The translations under genes and the position numbers were made by a program. From a virus, in the IMG/VR virus record IMGVR_UViG_3300034284_002123, positions 1-40,213 of that record: a DNA stretch of 40,213 bases. One strand, 5' to 3'. The notes below the pieces were generated by a model that was not told the DNA's origin, made no database searches, and saw only the letters and a program-made list of their open reading frames with translations. Positions 14,199-21,937 of the stretch are shown here, one piece after another (position 1 is the stretch's first letter; each line of letters opens with the position of its first letter).

Positions 14199-14228
14199 CA
14201 CGGCAGATCACGGCAGATCACGGCAGAT
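14199..14228 (+). repeat. Three tandem 10-base repeats CACGGCAGAT
   Basis: CACGGCAGAT occurs three times back to back, about one helical turn per unit, followed by CATGG. It sits 61 bases before the first start (14289) of the rightward recombination operon. Repeats on one DNA face are typical of activator or repressor arrays and of iterons. Confidence 0.75.
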
Positions 14229-14288
14229 CATGGTATGTTCTGGAGACGGGCGCAAACCGCGCTCACTCACCCCTCCACCAATGAATCG

Positions 14289-14534
14289 ATGATCACCGAC
14301 CCTCGGCACCGCGAGCTACTGCAGCGGGCAATCGATGCCCAGACCGTAGTGGCCGACGAACTGCAATCGGCTTTCACTGCCCGAATGGCCCTGCCAGTTG
14401 AGGACCCTCAACGGCTTGAAACACGAGACCTGTGGCGCGATAGCAGGGCACTTGAGGCCTTGATTTCTGGCGCCCATGACCTGCTGGCCGGCAAGGGTGG
14501 CGCTGTCACGCTGCAGGGAAGGTCCCAGCCATGA
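14289..14534 (+). CDS. Hypothetical helical protein
   Basis: ATG 14289 gives 81 residues (MITDPRHRELLQRAIDAQTV, then VADELQSAFTARMALPVEDP), all helical. A longer frame to 14178 would cross the tandem repeats and divergent control region, so it is rejected. The core (DELQSAFTARMALPVEDPQR) resembles part of the protein at 9417, which also has a x-E-D-P-R-R segment after a long helix; this may be a distant relationship. It is the first gene of the recombination operon. The end overlaps the next ATG by four bases. Confidence 0.55.
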   Translation: MITDPRHRELLQRAIDAQTVVADELQSAFTARMALPVEDPQRLETRDLWRDSRALEALISGAHDLLAGKGGAVTLQGRSQP

Positions 14535-14680
14535 CCCTTCCATTCACCGGGGGAATTTTCCTTGCCGGCGTCTTCTGTGTTGCCTGGCTTTCTGCGGCAC
14601 TTCGCCCCCCCCAGACCATGGCCCCGCCGCCCCAGCCTCTGCTGTTCGAGCAGCCCCAGCAGGCGGCGCAGCAGCCATGA
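14531..14680 (+). CDS. Small single-span membrane protein
   Basis: This 49-residue gene has ATGA overlaps on both sides. One hydrophobic segment (FTGGIFLAGVFCVAWLSAAL, residues 5-24) is followed by a Pro/Gln-rich tail ending AQQP. The layout fits a small inner-membrane peptide with its tail on one side. No family is recognised. Overlaps on both sides and codon use argue that it is real. Confidence 0.55.
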   Translation: MTLPFTGGIFLAGVFCVAWLSAALRPPQTMAPPPQPLLFEQPQQAAQQP

Positions 14681-15018
14681 CCAAGCCTACCCCAAAGCGC
14701 CGCCCCGGCCCCGGCACGCGGGTCAGCGGTGCGATCTACGACGCAACCGGCAACAGCGTGACGGTGTACGCGCATATCTCTGCGGATGCCCACCAGCGGC
14801 TCAAGCAGTTGCAGGAGCAAACCGGCGACACCCAGGCAGGTGCCTTTCGCTCCCTGATTTTTAGGGGTGCCCAATCCCTTGGGTTTCGTGATTCGGTTTC
14901 TGCTATGGATGCCGTAGCCGCTGCCAATGGCGGGGCCAGCGATTCCAGAACCGTGCATCACCTGATCCGCCTCGGTGCCGGGCTCAACCCAATTCTCTCC
15001 AATCCTCCAACGCCATGA
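14677..15018 (+). CDS. Hypothetical protein with ribbon-helix-helix-like region
   Basis: The 113-residue protein begins with a basic Pro-rich tail (TKPTPKRRPGPGTRVSG), then SVTVYAHISADAHQRLKQLQ and EQTGDTQAGAFRSLIFRGAQ. The strand-helix-helix pattern is that of RHH regulators. A C-terminal helical part follows. It may control the early operon and could bind the 10-base repeats or the duplicated element nearby (inference). Four-base overlaps couple it to both neighbours. Confidence 0.5.
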   Translation: MTKPTPKRRPGPGTRVSGAIYDATGNSVTVYAHISADAHQRLKQLQEQTGDTQAGAFRSLIFRGAQSLGFRDSVSAMDAVAAANGGASDSRTVHHLIRLGAGLNPILSNPPTP

Positions 15019-15365
15019 ATCGATCACCGTCTGATCGTGTGTCACTAGCTGAATTTTTGGACATCAAGCGCCTTGACGCGACGGTGCACTACCTAGGGCG
15101 CCTGCGTGCATCCTGGAAGGCCATGGCCAAGCCCCAGCGGATTGCTGCGCTACGGGTTGCGGCTCTAAGCCTGGGCAACATCGCCGACCGGCAGCTTCCA
15201 GCTGGTCAGCGCCGCGCCCGCCGCCAAGGTGCTGGATTTGAAAACTGCATTTTGATGGGGGTAATCGCCCTGATTGCCTCCACCCTGGCCTACACGGTAG
15301 GGGTTGAGCAGGGCCGCGCACGGTGCACGCTGGGAAGTGCTGTGGCTCCGACGGTGGTGCGATGA
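15015..15365 (+). CDS. Hypothetical protein with C-terminal membrane segment
   Basis: The 116-residue protein has a basic helical N-terminal domain (SLAEFLDIKRLDATVHYLGR, then LRASWKAMAKPQRIAALRVA) and one hydrophobic segment near the end (ILMGVIALIASTLAYTVGV, about residues 79-97). It overlaps the recE-like gene by four bases. A tail-anchored membrane protein in a recombination operon is unusual; the role is unknown. Confidence 0.5.
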   Translation: MNRSPSDRVSLAEFLDIKRLDATVHYLGRLRASWKAMAKPQRIAALRVAALSLGNIADRQLPAGQRRARRQGAGFENCILMGVIALIASTLAYTVGVEQGRARCTLGSAVAPTVVR

Positions 15366-16180
15366 AAATCGCCGACTACCACCGCCACCCGGCATGGTCT
15401 CCAACGGCGCTCAAATGCGCCGCAACGGAAACTATGGCGGTGTTCAATCACCGGTTTGGCCCTGGTGCCGCGCCGTTTGTGCCATCTGATGACATGAATA
15501 AAGGCAGCCTAGTTGATTGCCTACTCACCCCTCCATTTCGTATTGACGAGATGTTTGCTGTCTACCAAAATGTAGACAAGCGCGCCAAAGAAGGGAAGGC
15601 TAATTGTGCCGAAGCCGCAGAAAAAGGGCTAACGATTATCAGCTCAGCATGGCTCGCAAATGCCGAGGCAATTGTCAAGGTTCTCAAAGCTGATCCTGAC
15701 ATCGGCCCGGTCCTAGACAAACTGACCAAAGTAGCCAGCCAAGTTCCACACTTCTGGAACGATGAGGCTGGCCGCCCTTGTCGGATGCTGCCTGACATCA
15801 TAACGATTGACGGCTGTCTTTATGATGTCAAAAAAACTCGATCTGCCAGGCAAAAAAAATTCTATTGGCAGGCTATGGATCTTGGATATGACTTACAAAT
15901 GTCACACCTTGATCTCGGCTTTAAGGATAAATACGGTCGCCCACCCGAAGAGATTGGCATCATTGCTTTCGAGTGGGAACCCCCGCACGATTGCACCTTG
16001 CTAATTCTCGATCACGACGACATCGCCCTAGGTCTTGAAAAACGCGAGGAAGCCTTCCGCCGTATTGCTGAATGCCAGGCCGCTGGTGTTTGGCCTAGTC
16101 ATGGGCGGCAAGCATTCAAGCCCGAACGCGCCAGCGTTGCACCATTGACCATTGATCCCGATTCTATTGAGCTTTTCTGA
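15362..16180 (+). CDS. RecE-like exonuclease (PD-(D/E)XK, DUF3799 type)
   Basis: ATG 15362 gives 272 residues. The N-terminal YHRHPAWSPTALKCA matches the start of RecE-type nucleases. The active site is RMLPDIITID with D145, then YDVKKT with D155 and K157, followed by the QxxxxxY motif around Q170 and Y176. In family members the segment before the active site usually has a His (G-T-x-x-H-x-L-L); here it reads GSLVDCLL, with Asp52 in that place. Such enzymes resect double-strand ends to give 3-prime tails for the partner annealing protein encoded next. The stop overlaps the RecT-like start by one base (TGATG). Confidence 0.8.
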   Translation: MKIADYHRHPAWSPTALKCAATETMAVFNHRFGPGAAPFVPSDDMNKGSLVDCLLTPPFRIDEMFAVYQNVDKRAKEGKANCAEAAEKGLTIISSAWLANAEAIVKVLKADPDIGPVLDKLTKVASQVPHFWNDEAGRPCRMLPDIITIDGCLYDVKKTRSARQKKFYWQAMDLGYDLQMSHLDLGFKDKYGRPPEEIGIIAFEWEPPHDCTLLILDHDDIALGLEKREEAFRRIAECQAAGVWPSHGRQAFKPERASVAPLTIDPDSIELF

Positions 16181-17193
16181 TGACTTCCTCAGCACTTGCA
16201 ACACACGACGACCGCGACGACTTAAGGGTATTTTCCCTGGATGGTTTTGAGATGGCCCAAAGAATGGCCAAGTCTTTGGCATCTTCTACTTTAGTACCAA
16301 AAATATACCAGGGACAGGAAGGCCTGGCCAATTGCCTGATTGCATTGGAGCTTTCAAGCAGGATGAAAATTTCCCCAATGGTGGTCATGCAGAACATGGT
16401 CCCCATTTATGGCCGACCATCATGGAGTAGCCAGTTCTTGATTGGCACGGTAAACGCCTGCGGCAGGTTTTCGCCCTTGCGTTATATCTTCGATAATGAA
16501 GATGAGCCTACTTCCTGCTATTGCGAAGCCAAGGACATTGCCTCTGGCGAAATCTTGAGAGGTGAAAAAATCACCATCGCCATGGCGAAAGCTCAGGGTT
16601 GGTGGAGTCGCAAAGACTCAAAAGGCGCGGAAACCAGCAAGTGGCCCACTATGACTGGCCAAATGTTGCGGTTTCGCGCTGCATCGTGGTGGGTGCGGGT
16701 GTTCTGCCCTGAGATTTCCCTGGGCCTTGGCACACAAGAGGAGGCCATTGATGTTGAAGCTGTGGTCGTTACTGAGGCTTTGGCGCCGGCCTTGCCTGCA
16801 GTCCCCGCACCTCTGACGCACCGCGCCGAGGATGTGGCCGAAGTTGAGGCCCCCGCCCCTGAACCAGAGCCTGCCCCAGGGCCGGAGCCCCAGGGCCCAA
16901 ATTCCGAAGCCACCCCCAGCTCCCCGAATTTGGAGGCCAGCCCCCCGAATTTAGGGCCCAGCTCCCTGACGCTGGAGCCCTCCAGCGGCCTGGAACAGCC
17001 TGCCCCGGCCACCGAACCTGGCACGGCTCAGCGGCTGCCCCAGGGTCGAACCACCGTGGCCGCCGACCCCCAGCCAGCACCCGCGCCTGCCCCGGTCCGC
17101 CGGTCGGGTCCTGCCGCCGCACCTGCCCCGGTCCGCCGGTCGGGTCCTGCCGCCGCACCTGCCGCCGAGGCCCCAATTCCTGGCCTGGATTGA
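16180..17193 (+). CDS. RecT-like single-strand annealing protein with Pro-rich tail
   Basis: The first 190 residues match RecT-family annealing proteins: the FSLDGFEMAQRMAKSLASS start, ISPMVVMQNMVPIYGRPSWS, then SQFLIGTVNACGRFSPLRY and WPTMTGQMLRFRAASWWVRV. These proteins anneal complementary strands for recombination and replication. The last 140 residues are low complexity (Pro, Ala, Glu, Ser), including two identical 12-residue units with VRRSGPAAAPAP at the end. The tail is probably a disordered linker ending IPGLD, which may contact SSB or other partners. It is located between the exonuclease and SSB genes, a standard phage recombination set. Confidence 0.8.
   Translation: MTSSALATHDDRDDLRVFSLDGFEMAQRMAKSLASSTLVPKIYQGQEGLANCLIALELSSRMKISPMVVMQNMVPIYGRPSWSSQFLIGTVNACGRFSPLRYIFDNEDEPTSCYCEAKDIASGEILRGEKITIAMAKAQGWWSRKDSKGAETSKWPTMTGQMLRFRAASWWVRVFCPEISLGLGTQEEAIDVEAVVVTEALAPALPAVPAPLTHRAEDVAEVEAPAPEPEPAPGPEPQGPNSEATPSSPNLEASPPNLGPSSLTLEPSSGLEQPAPATEPGTAQRLPQGRTTVAADPQPAPAPAPVRRSGPAAAPAPVRRSGPAAAPAAEAPIPGLD
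17086..17157 (+). repeat. Two 36-base in-frame tandem repeats in the recT-like gene
   Basis: Units 17086-17121 and 17122-17157 are identical, encoding a duplicated 12-residue segment with VRRSGPAAAPAP. Perfect identity implies a recent duplication. Confidence 0.9.
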
Positions 17194-17222
17194 TCACCGC
17201 CCCATCCCATCGAACCCCCCTT

Positions 17223-17906
17223 ATGCAATTGATCACCCTGCTGGCCTACATCGAGGCCCCGCCTACGCTCAGCCCGTCTGGAGATACCCAAGCAGCTGCC
17301 TTCACCGTGCAGGTGGCTGCTTACAAGCACGAGGATCCCCCGATGGTCCTAACCGCCACCGTCTGGGGCGATGCTGCCGCCAGTGCCGCCGCCAACATCC
17401 GAGCCAACAGCTACTCGGTCTTGTCGGGGCGGTTAAGGATTGAAAAAGGGCAGCCCCTGGAGTTCCAGGTCGAAAAATTTGATGTAGTGTCTGCCCCCGT
17501 GAATTTGCCCGGCACCAACCGGGTGACGCTGGTCGGCCGCGCCGGCCGCGACCCTGAGGTCAAGTATTTTGAATCGGGCAAGGTCAACGCCAAATTCACC
17601 CTGGCGGTGAACCGCCGCAGCCGGGACGATCAGCCCGATTGGTTCCCCCTGGAGATATGGGGCAAACAGGCCCAGGTCGCAGCCGACTACGTGCGCAAGG
17701 GCTCACTGCTGGGGATCACCGGATCATTCAAGCTCTACCGCTGGACCGACCGCACCACCGGCGAGGAGCGCAGCAAACCGGTTATCAATGTGGATCGGTT
17801 GGAGCTGCTGGGCAGTAAGCGGGACGCCGAGGGTGGAGCCGGGGGAAGTGGGTATTCGGCCTCTGGCTACGGCGTCCCGGATTCTGACGAAGAGGTGCCT
17901 TTCTGA
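17223..17906 (+). CDS. ssb: Single-stranded DNA-binding protein with two OB-folds
   Basis: I chose ATG 17223 (MQLITLLAYIEAPPTL); the TTG 17190 overlapping the upstream stop would add 11 unrelated residues. The protein is about 227 residues. The first OB-like region spans residues 1-90 (TAAFTVQVAAYK-like strands, MVLTATVWGD, SYSVLSGRLRIEKGQPLEF). The second, 95-200, is a canonical bacterial SSB (NRVTLVGRAGRDPEVKYFES, then FTLAVNRRSRDD, WFPLEIWGKQAQVAADYVRK). The C-terminus is a Gly-rich linker and the acidic tip DSDEEVPF used to recruit partners. Two OB-folds in one SSB are uncommon. It lies directly after the RecT-like gene. Confidence 0.88.
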   Translation: MQLITLLAYIEAPPTLSPSGDTQAAAFTVQVAAYKHEDPPMVLTATVWGDAAASAAANIRANSYSVLSGRLRIEKGQPLEFQVEKFDVVSAPVNLPGTNRVTLVGRAGRDPEVKYFESGKVNAKFTLAVNRRSRDDQPDWFPLEIWGKQAQVAADYVRKGSLLGITGSFKLYRWTDRTTGEERSKPVINVDRLELLGSKRDAEGGAGGSGYSASGYGVPDSDEEVPF

Positions 17907-18517
17907 TGAAACTCTTTACCTGGATCAAGGGGCTTCTGCAGCCCGAGGGAGACACGATCAGTGTCAATTGCCAGACAATGCCCCTGGCTAAATGGGAGGT
18001 TTGGAGACGCAATGGCGGCTACCAGCCCTGCTCCCACGGGGGCACACCGAACCCGCCACCCAGGGATTTTGACGACTATCTGATCGCTCGCCGCCGTGGC
18101 TCCAATCCTCCCTCGCCAGGCAGCAAGCCGCCGATCAAACCCCAACCCCCTGGTGGGCGGCTGATCTATGGCGACCGCGACCCTGGCCCGGCCCCACCCC
18201 GCTTGCCCGATGACCTGGCTGACCTGCCGGTGTTGATAGCTGAGCACTTGGATGGTGCTGCAGCGGCTCCAGCCCCGGCTGAGATTCCGAGCGACGAGCT
18301 GATGCAGCGATGGAAGCGGGCTGCGATTGATGAGTACCTGAACGACTGCGTGCCCACTTGGCGCACGGCCGCCCTGCTGGCCTTTGCCGAGGGCCGGCAG
18401 CAGTCGCCCCAACACCCCCGCCTACTGCGCTGGTGGAGGTCGTCGGCAATGAACTCCCGTTACTGCCAGACGGGAGAGTTGACGAAGCTCGCACACGCGC
18501 CGCGATCCATGGGATAG
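17906..18517 (+). CDS. Hypothetical Pro-rich protein, likely frameshifted near its end
   Basis: The zero-frame product has 203 residues: a short N-terminal domain (MKLFTWIKGLLQPEGDTISV), a Pro-rich middle, then a helix-rich block (DELMQRWKRAAIDEYLNDCV, PTWRTAALLAFAEGRQQ). After about codon 170 the frame becomes unlike a protein (RSMG end). From about 18400 the -1 frame instead encodes a coherent domain (see 18358-18585). The run CCCCC at 18415-18419 is the likely slip or indel site. The start overlaps the SSB stop by one base. The function is unknown. Confidence 0.5.
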   Translation: MKLFTWIKGLLQPEGDTISVNCQTMPLAKWEVWRRNGGYQPCSHGGTPNPPPRDFDDYLIARRRGSNPPSPGSKPPIKPQPPGGRLIYGDRDPGPAPPRLPDDLADLPVLIAEHLDGAAAAPAPAEIPSDELMQRWKRAAIDEYLNDCVPTWRTAALLAFAEGRQQSPQHPRLLRWWRSSAMNSRYCQTGELTKLAHAPRSMG

Positions 18518-18585
18518 CCGCCTGGCTCGACACCTGTGGGCAGCATGGCTGCTCTGTGTTGCTCCGCGAGGAGATCAACCGATGA
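18358..18585 (+). CDS. C-terminal domain in the -1 frame of the preceding gene
   Basis: From about 18410 this frame encodes VEVVGNELPLLPDGRVDEAR, then TRAAIHGIAAWLDTCGQHGC and a LLREEINR end, which looks like a conserved small helical domain rather than chance. It overlaps the next gene by four bases (ATGA). There is no good start codon of its own (TTG 18358 at best), so it is probably the natural C-terminus of the 17906 gene, joined by a -1 frameshift or separated by a recent indel or sequencing error. The function is unknown. Confidence 0.5.
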   Translation: MAHGRPAGLCRGPAAVAPTPPPTALVEVVGNELPLLPDGRVDEARTRAAIHGIAAWLDTCGQHGCSVLLREEINR

Positions 18586-19280
18586 CAATGCCCGACTGGA
18601 TCAAGATCACCCATCAACCCAAAACCATGGCCACGCCCGCCGCCCTGACATCTGACGACATCCCCCCAGGCCCGCTATCAGAGGACGATCTACGCCAGCG
18701 ATGGAATCAACAGGCCGACCAATATAACCAGTGGGAGTCGCTGGACTCTGCGGAGCAACTGGCTTGGGCCCAGGCCCTGGCGATCAAGGCCGATCGCCAT
18801 GCCGCACTGAAGGCTGAGCCGGGAAGGAAGGGGCCAACTGATGAGGATCTCTACAACCTGGCGGAGCAGTTCAACGGCGACCCGGTGCCCGCGATGCGCC
18901 GTGTGTTGGAGCTGTGGGGCAACCCGCTGCAGGGAGCTCCAGCGCCTGGGGAAAACCCAGCCACCCCGCCAGCGCCGGAGCTGGGGGATGCGGCCCGCCC
19001 CACATACCTAGACGCCATTCGCCTGGCCCAGGGCTGCCACGATTTTTTAGGTGGCTACACCGGGGCAGAGGGTCAGGCCTGGCATGGCGCCATCGATACG
19101 GTCGTGGGCGTGCTCAAACGAGCGGCGGTGGGGCCCTGGGATTCGCAGACCAGAGCGGTGTTTGGCGTTGGGGTGGAGGCCGGGGAGGTGGCTGTGCCGG
19201 AGCCGGTGAGTGAGTGCCCACATTGCGGCTATGAAGGCGAGATGGTGCCAGCGCTTCATGCTGGGGAGGTGGCGGCGTGA
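18582..19280 (+). CDS. Hypothetical protein with C-terminal CxxC
   Basis: The 232-residue protein has an acidic N-terminal helical region (SEDDLRQRWNQQADQYNQWE, then EQLAWAQALAIKADRHAALK), a Pro-rich linker, and a helical domain (YLDAIRLAQGCHDFLGGYTG, VVGVLKRAAVGPWDSQTRAV). A CPHCGYEG end forms half of a zinc ribbon. DEDLYNLAEQF and VPAMRRVLELWG segments look like a repeated helix pair. Its GTGA end couples it to the next gene. No family is recognised. Confidence 0.55.
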   Translation: MTMPDWIKITHQPKTMATPAALTSDDIPPGPLSEDDLRQRWNQQADQYNQWESLDSAEQLAWAQALAIKADRHAALKAEPGRKGPTDEDLYNLAEQFNGDPVPAMRRVLELWGNPLQGAPAPGENPATPPAPELGDAARPTYLDAIRLAQGCHDFLGGYTGAEGQAWHGAIDTVVGVLKRAAVGPWDSQTRAVFGVGVEAGEVAVPEPVSECPHCGYEGEMVPALHAGEVAA

Positions 19281-19447
19281 GCACCCCCAAGAGCCCCGAC
19301 ACCCTGGCAATCCTGGCCGCCTTCAGAGACAGCCCAACCCTGAACGAGGCCGTCGCCCAGGGCTTCAGGGCCCTGGCGCTGCTCAAGTCGCGCGAACCCC
19401 TCGCGCCGGATCGGCTATTCCGCATCGCTGACGAGCTGGACCCGTGA
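19277..19447 (+). CDS. Hypothetical small protein
   Basis: GTG 19277 overlaps the upstream stop (GTGA), giving 56 residues: TPKSPDTLAILAAFRDSPTL, then NEAVAQGFRALALLKSREPL and an acidic end IADELDP. It is helical and resembles small phage early proteins. Nothing specific can be said about its role. Confidence 0.5.
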   Translation: MSTPKSPDTLAILAAFRDSPTLNEAVAQGFRALALLKSREPLAPDRLFRIADELDP

Positions 19448-19490
19448 TCATTCCATCCCCATTCACCCTCACCCCTGACTCTCCACTTGC

Positions 19491-20006
19491 ATGACTATCC
19501 TTGCTGACTTTCAAATCCGCGCTCTTTGCGAATCGGGCATGGTCACACCCTTTGATCCCGAACTGCTGAATCCCGCCAGCCTGGATCTTCGCCTGGGTTC
19601 AAACATCCTGATCGAATCCAGTGAAGGACCGGATCTTGTGCCCTGCTGCATTGCCAACTACACCCCCGCAAATCCCTATCAGGTGGTGCCAGGGCAATTC
19701 CTGCTCGCCGAGGCTGAGCCCATTTTTAACCTGCCCAACTGCATTGCAGCGCAGTTCGTGCTGAAGTCATCCCGCGCCCGCGAGGGGTTGCAGCATCTGC
19801 TCGCTGGATGGTGCGATCCTGGTTGGAACGGTTCCCGCCTGACCCTTGAGCTAAAGAACGTGCGCCGGTTTCACTGGATTGGCATCTACCCAGGGCTCAA
19901 GATCGGGCAGATGAAGTTTATGAAGATGGATTCAACGCCACTGGCGAGCTACGCAGAGACTGGCCGCTACAACGGGGATCAAACCGTCAAGGGGTCACGT
20001 GGATAA
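19491..20006 (+). CDS. dcd: dCTP deaminase
   Basis: The 171-residue protein fits the trimeric dCTP deaminase/dUTPase fold. SLDLRLGSNILI lies near the N-terminus, SSRAREGL at 93-100, and the AGWCDPGWNG substrate loop at 105-114. Catalytic Glu120 is in TLELKN, and GRYNGDQTVKGSRG forms the C-terminal arm that covers the nucleotide. It converts dCTP to dUTP, the precursor of dUMP and then dTTP. It directly precedes and overlaps the thymidylate kinase gene, so the two form a dTTP supply cassette. The ATG 19491 start is the only good choice. Confidence 0.92.
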   Translation: MTILADFQIRALCESGMVTPFDPELLNPASLDLRLGSNILIESSEGPDLVPCCIANYTPANPYQVVPGQFLLAEAEPIFNLPNCIAAQFVLKSSRAREGLQHLLAGWCDPGWNGSRLTLELKNVRRFHWIGIYPGLKIGQMKFMKMDSTPLASYAETGRYNGDQTVKGSRG

Positions 20007-20661
20007 GCCCAACCCAACCCCAGCCCGTGGCCGCTTCATCGCCCTGGAGGGCATCGACGGCTGCGGCAAGACCACCCAGCTGGAGGCCCTGTGCCAATGG
20101 CTGCCTGGCAGCGGCCTGCTGCCCTCTGGCGCCCGCGTGGTTGTGAGCCGTGAGCCTGGCGGCACGGCCCTGGGCCAGGCCCTGCGGGAGCTGCTGCTGC
20201 ACCCTTCCGACGGAACCGCCCCGGTGCCCCGTGCAGAGCTGCTGCTGTATGCGGCCGACCGTGCCCAGCATGTCGAAACCGTCCTCCGGCCGGCGTTGGA
20301 GCGGGGGGATTGGGTGCTATGCGATCGCTTCACCGGATCGACCGCCGCCTATCAGGGCTATGGCAGGGGCTGGCCTGTGGCCCTGCTTGACACGCTGGAA
20401 ACCCTGACCACAGGCGGTCTACAGGTCGATCTCACCCTCTGGCTGGATGTGTCCCTGATCGATTCATGCTGGCGGCGACGGGAGCAACTGGCTGATCGCC
20501 TTGAGGGGGAGGGGGTGGCGTTCCTGGCCCGCGTAGCTCATGGATTTGAAAGCCTGGCCGACCAACGAGACTGGGCCCGCATCGATGCAGGCAAGCCTGT
20601 AGCTGCCGTGACGGCGGACTGTTGCCGCGCCATCGCCTGCCAGTTTGGGGGGCGGGCGTGA
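19999..20661 (+). CDS. tmk: Thymidylate kinase
   Basis: The 220-residue enzyme phosphorylates dTMP to dTDP. It has the P-loop EGIDGCGKTTQLEAL (motif GIDGCGKT at 18-25), REPGGTALGQALRELL, the LLLYAADRAQHVE segment, DRF at 109-111 (VLCDRFTGSTAAYQGYGRG) and an Arg-rich lid near residue 155 (RRREQLADRLEGEG). Wording and length match cyanobacterial Tmk, especially Synechococcus and Cyanobium types, so it was probably taken from such a host. The GTG 19999 start overlaps dcd by eight bases. The stop overlaps the methylase GTG (GTGA). Confidence 0.93.
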   Translation: MDKPNPTPARGRFIALEGIDGCGKTTQLEALCQWLPGSGLLPSGARVVVSREPGGTALGQALRELLLHPSDGTAPVPRAELLLYAADRAQHVETVLRPALERGDWVLCDRFTGSTAAYQGYGRGWPVALLDTLETLTTGGLQVDLTLWLDVSLIDSCWRRREQLADRLEGEGVAFLARVAHGFESLADQRDWARIDAGKPVAAVTADCCRAIACQFGGRA

Positions 20662-21656
20662 CCCTGGCCGCGCCCTTCCCTTACTTTGGCGGCAAGCGCC
20701 GCGCCGCCGCCCGCATCTGGCAGGCCCTCGGCGATCCCGCTGGCTATGTCGAGCCGTTCGCCGGATCGGCTGCTGTGTTGCTGGCCCGGCCTGCATTCAC
20801 CGGCCGCCGGGTTGAGACCCTGAACGATGCGGACGGCTGGCTGGTGAACACCTGGCGCGCCATTCAGCTAAGCCCTGCTGATGTGGCCCGGCACGCATGG
20901 GGGCCCGTGGCCGAGATCGATTACCACGCCCGCTTGGCATGGCTGCAACAGCGCCGCACGCCTGACCTGGTGGCATGGCTTGAGGGCGACCCGGAGGCCC
21001 ATGACGCCAATGCCGCCGGATGGTGGCTCTATGTGGTTGCCTGCGGCATTGGTGATCCGTTTGGCCCTGGGCCGTGGCGGGTGGTGGATGGCCATCTTCG
21101 CAAGCTGCCGCACCTGGGGAATGCAGGGGTGGGCGTGAATCGCAAGCTGCCGCACCTGGGGAATGCAGGGGTGGGCGTGAATCGTGAGCTGCCGCACCTG
21201 GGGGATGCGGGGAGGGGCCAGCTTGAGAGCTACATGGGGCAACTTGCTGATCGCCTCCGCCGGGTCCGCATCACCTGCGGATCGTGGGAGCGGGTGGTGA
21301 AGCCATCGGTTATCCGCAGCGGCGCCGGTGGCGATGGCAGCCGAGCGATCTTCCTGGATCCGCCCTACGCCACATCAGGTGATCTCTACGCCCATGTCGA
21401 TACCGATGTGGCCCTGGCCGTCCGCCAGTGGTGCATTACCGCTCCGCGTGAGCAGCGAATCATCCTGTGTGGTTACGACGCCGAGCATGATGACCTGTTG
21501 GCCCATGGCTGGACTGTTACCGAGGGCAAGGCTGGTGGAGGGGCTGGCTACAGCGCCAATGGCCTGAACGGTCGCCGCGAGCGACTGTGGTTGTCACCCG
21601 CCTGTATTGGCAGTGAGCAACCCGACCTATTCGCCTCAGCGGGGCCGGTGGCATGA
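20658..21656 (+). CDS. dam: DNA adenine methylase (D12 class) with internal repeats
   Basis: GTG 20658 gives 332 residues. FPYFGGK (7-13) and EPFAGSAAVLLA form the AdoMet site of Dam/D12 methyltransferases; DPPYAT (234-239) is the catalytic motif IV. These enzymes methylate adenine N6, often in GATC. Residues 148-189 are three tandem 14-residue units (RKLPHLGNAGVGVN), the third diverged, inserted before the ESYMGQLADRLRRVRITCG segment. The insert may lie in the target-recognition region. The repeats suggest slippage-driven variation. The gene follows tmk and may protect phage DNA from host nucleases (inference). Confidence 0.88.
   Translation: MTLAAPFPYFGGKRRAAARIWQALGDPAGYVEPFAGSAAVLLARPAFTGRRVETLNDADGWLVNTWRAIQLSPADVARHAWGPVAEIDYHARLAWLQQRRTPDLVAWLEGDPEAHDANAAGWWLYVVACGIGDPFGPGPWRVVDGHLRKLPHLGNAGVGVNRKLPHLGNAGVGVNRELPHLGDAGRGQLESYMGQLADRLRRVRITCGSWERVVKPSVIRSGAGGDGSRAIFLDPPYATSGDLYAHVDTDVALAVRQWCITAPREQRIILCGYDAEHDDLLAHGWTVTEGKAGGGAGYSANGLNGRRERLWLSPACIGSEQPDLFASAGPVA
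21099..21224 (+). repeat. Three 42-base tandem repeats in the methylase gene
   Basis: Units 21099-21140 and 21141-21182 are identical; 21183-21224 is a diverged third copy. The 42-base length keeps the reading frame. The identity of the first two units points to recent duplication. Confidence 0.92.
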
Positions 21657-21937
21657 CCCCTGACTTGGTGCGCACCGTCCTAGCCCGCCGCCCGTGGGTG
21701 TCTGCAAACACCCTGCTCGACTGCCTGGAGCTGGCCGAATGGCTGGGGCCACGCATCCGCTCAGGACTGACGCCACTGGTTACCACGGCAGAACTGCAGG
21801 CCCGATGGAACTGCAGCCAGCCCACCGTTAGTCGCCGCGTTTCGGCACTTGTCCAGCACGGCCTGATTGACGCCACAGCGCCTACAGGTCGTGGCGCCTA
21901 CTGGGCCGTGCATCGCGTGGGGCCGGTGATACCGTGA
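21653..21937 (+). CDS. Winged-helix regulator
   Basis: The 94-residue protein has a typical winged helix: TPLVTTAELQARWNCSQPTV, then SRRVSALVQHGLIDATAPTG with the recognition helix around SQPTVSRRVSALV and a wing TGRGAYWAVHR. The overlap with the methylase stop (ATGA) suggests the two are made together. It is the last gene of the rightward operon and may regulate the phage or the methylase (inference). Confidence 0.6.
   Translation: MTPDLVRTVLARRPWVSANTLLDCLELAEWLGPRIRSGLTPLVTTAELQARWNCSQPTVSRRVSALVQHGLIDATAPTGRGAYWAVHRVGPVIP

Noticed and set aside
14178-14288. Upstream extension of the 14289 gene
   Set aside because: Would read through the 10-base tandem repeats in the divergent control region.
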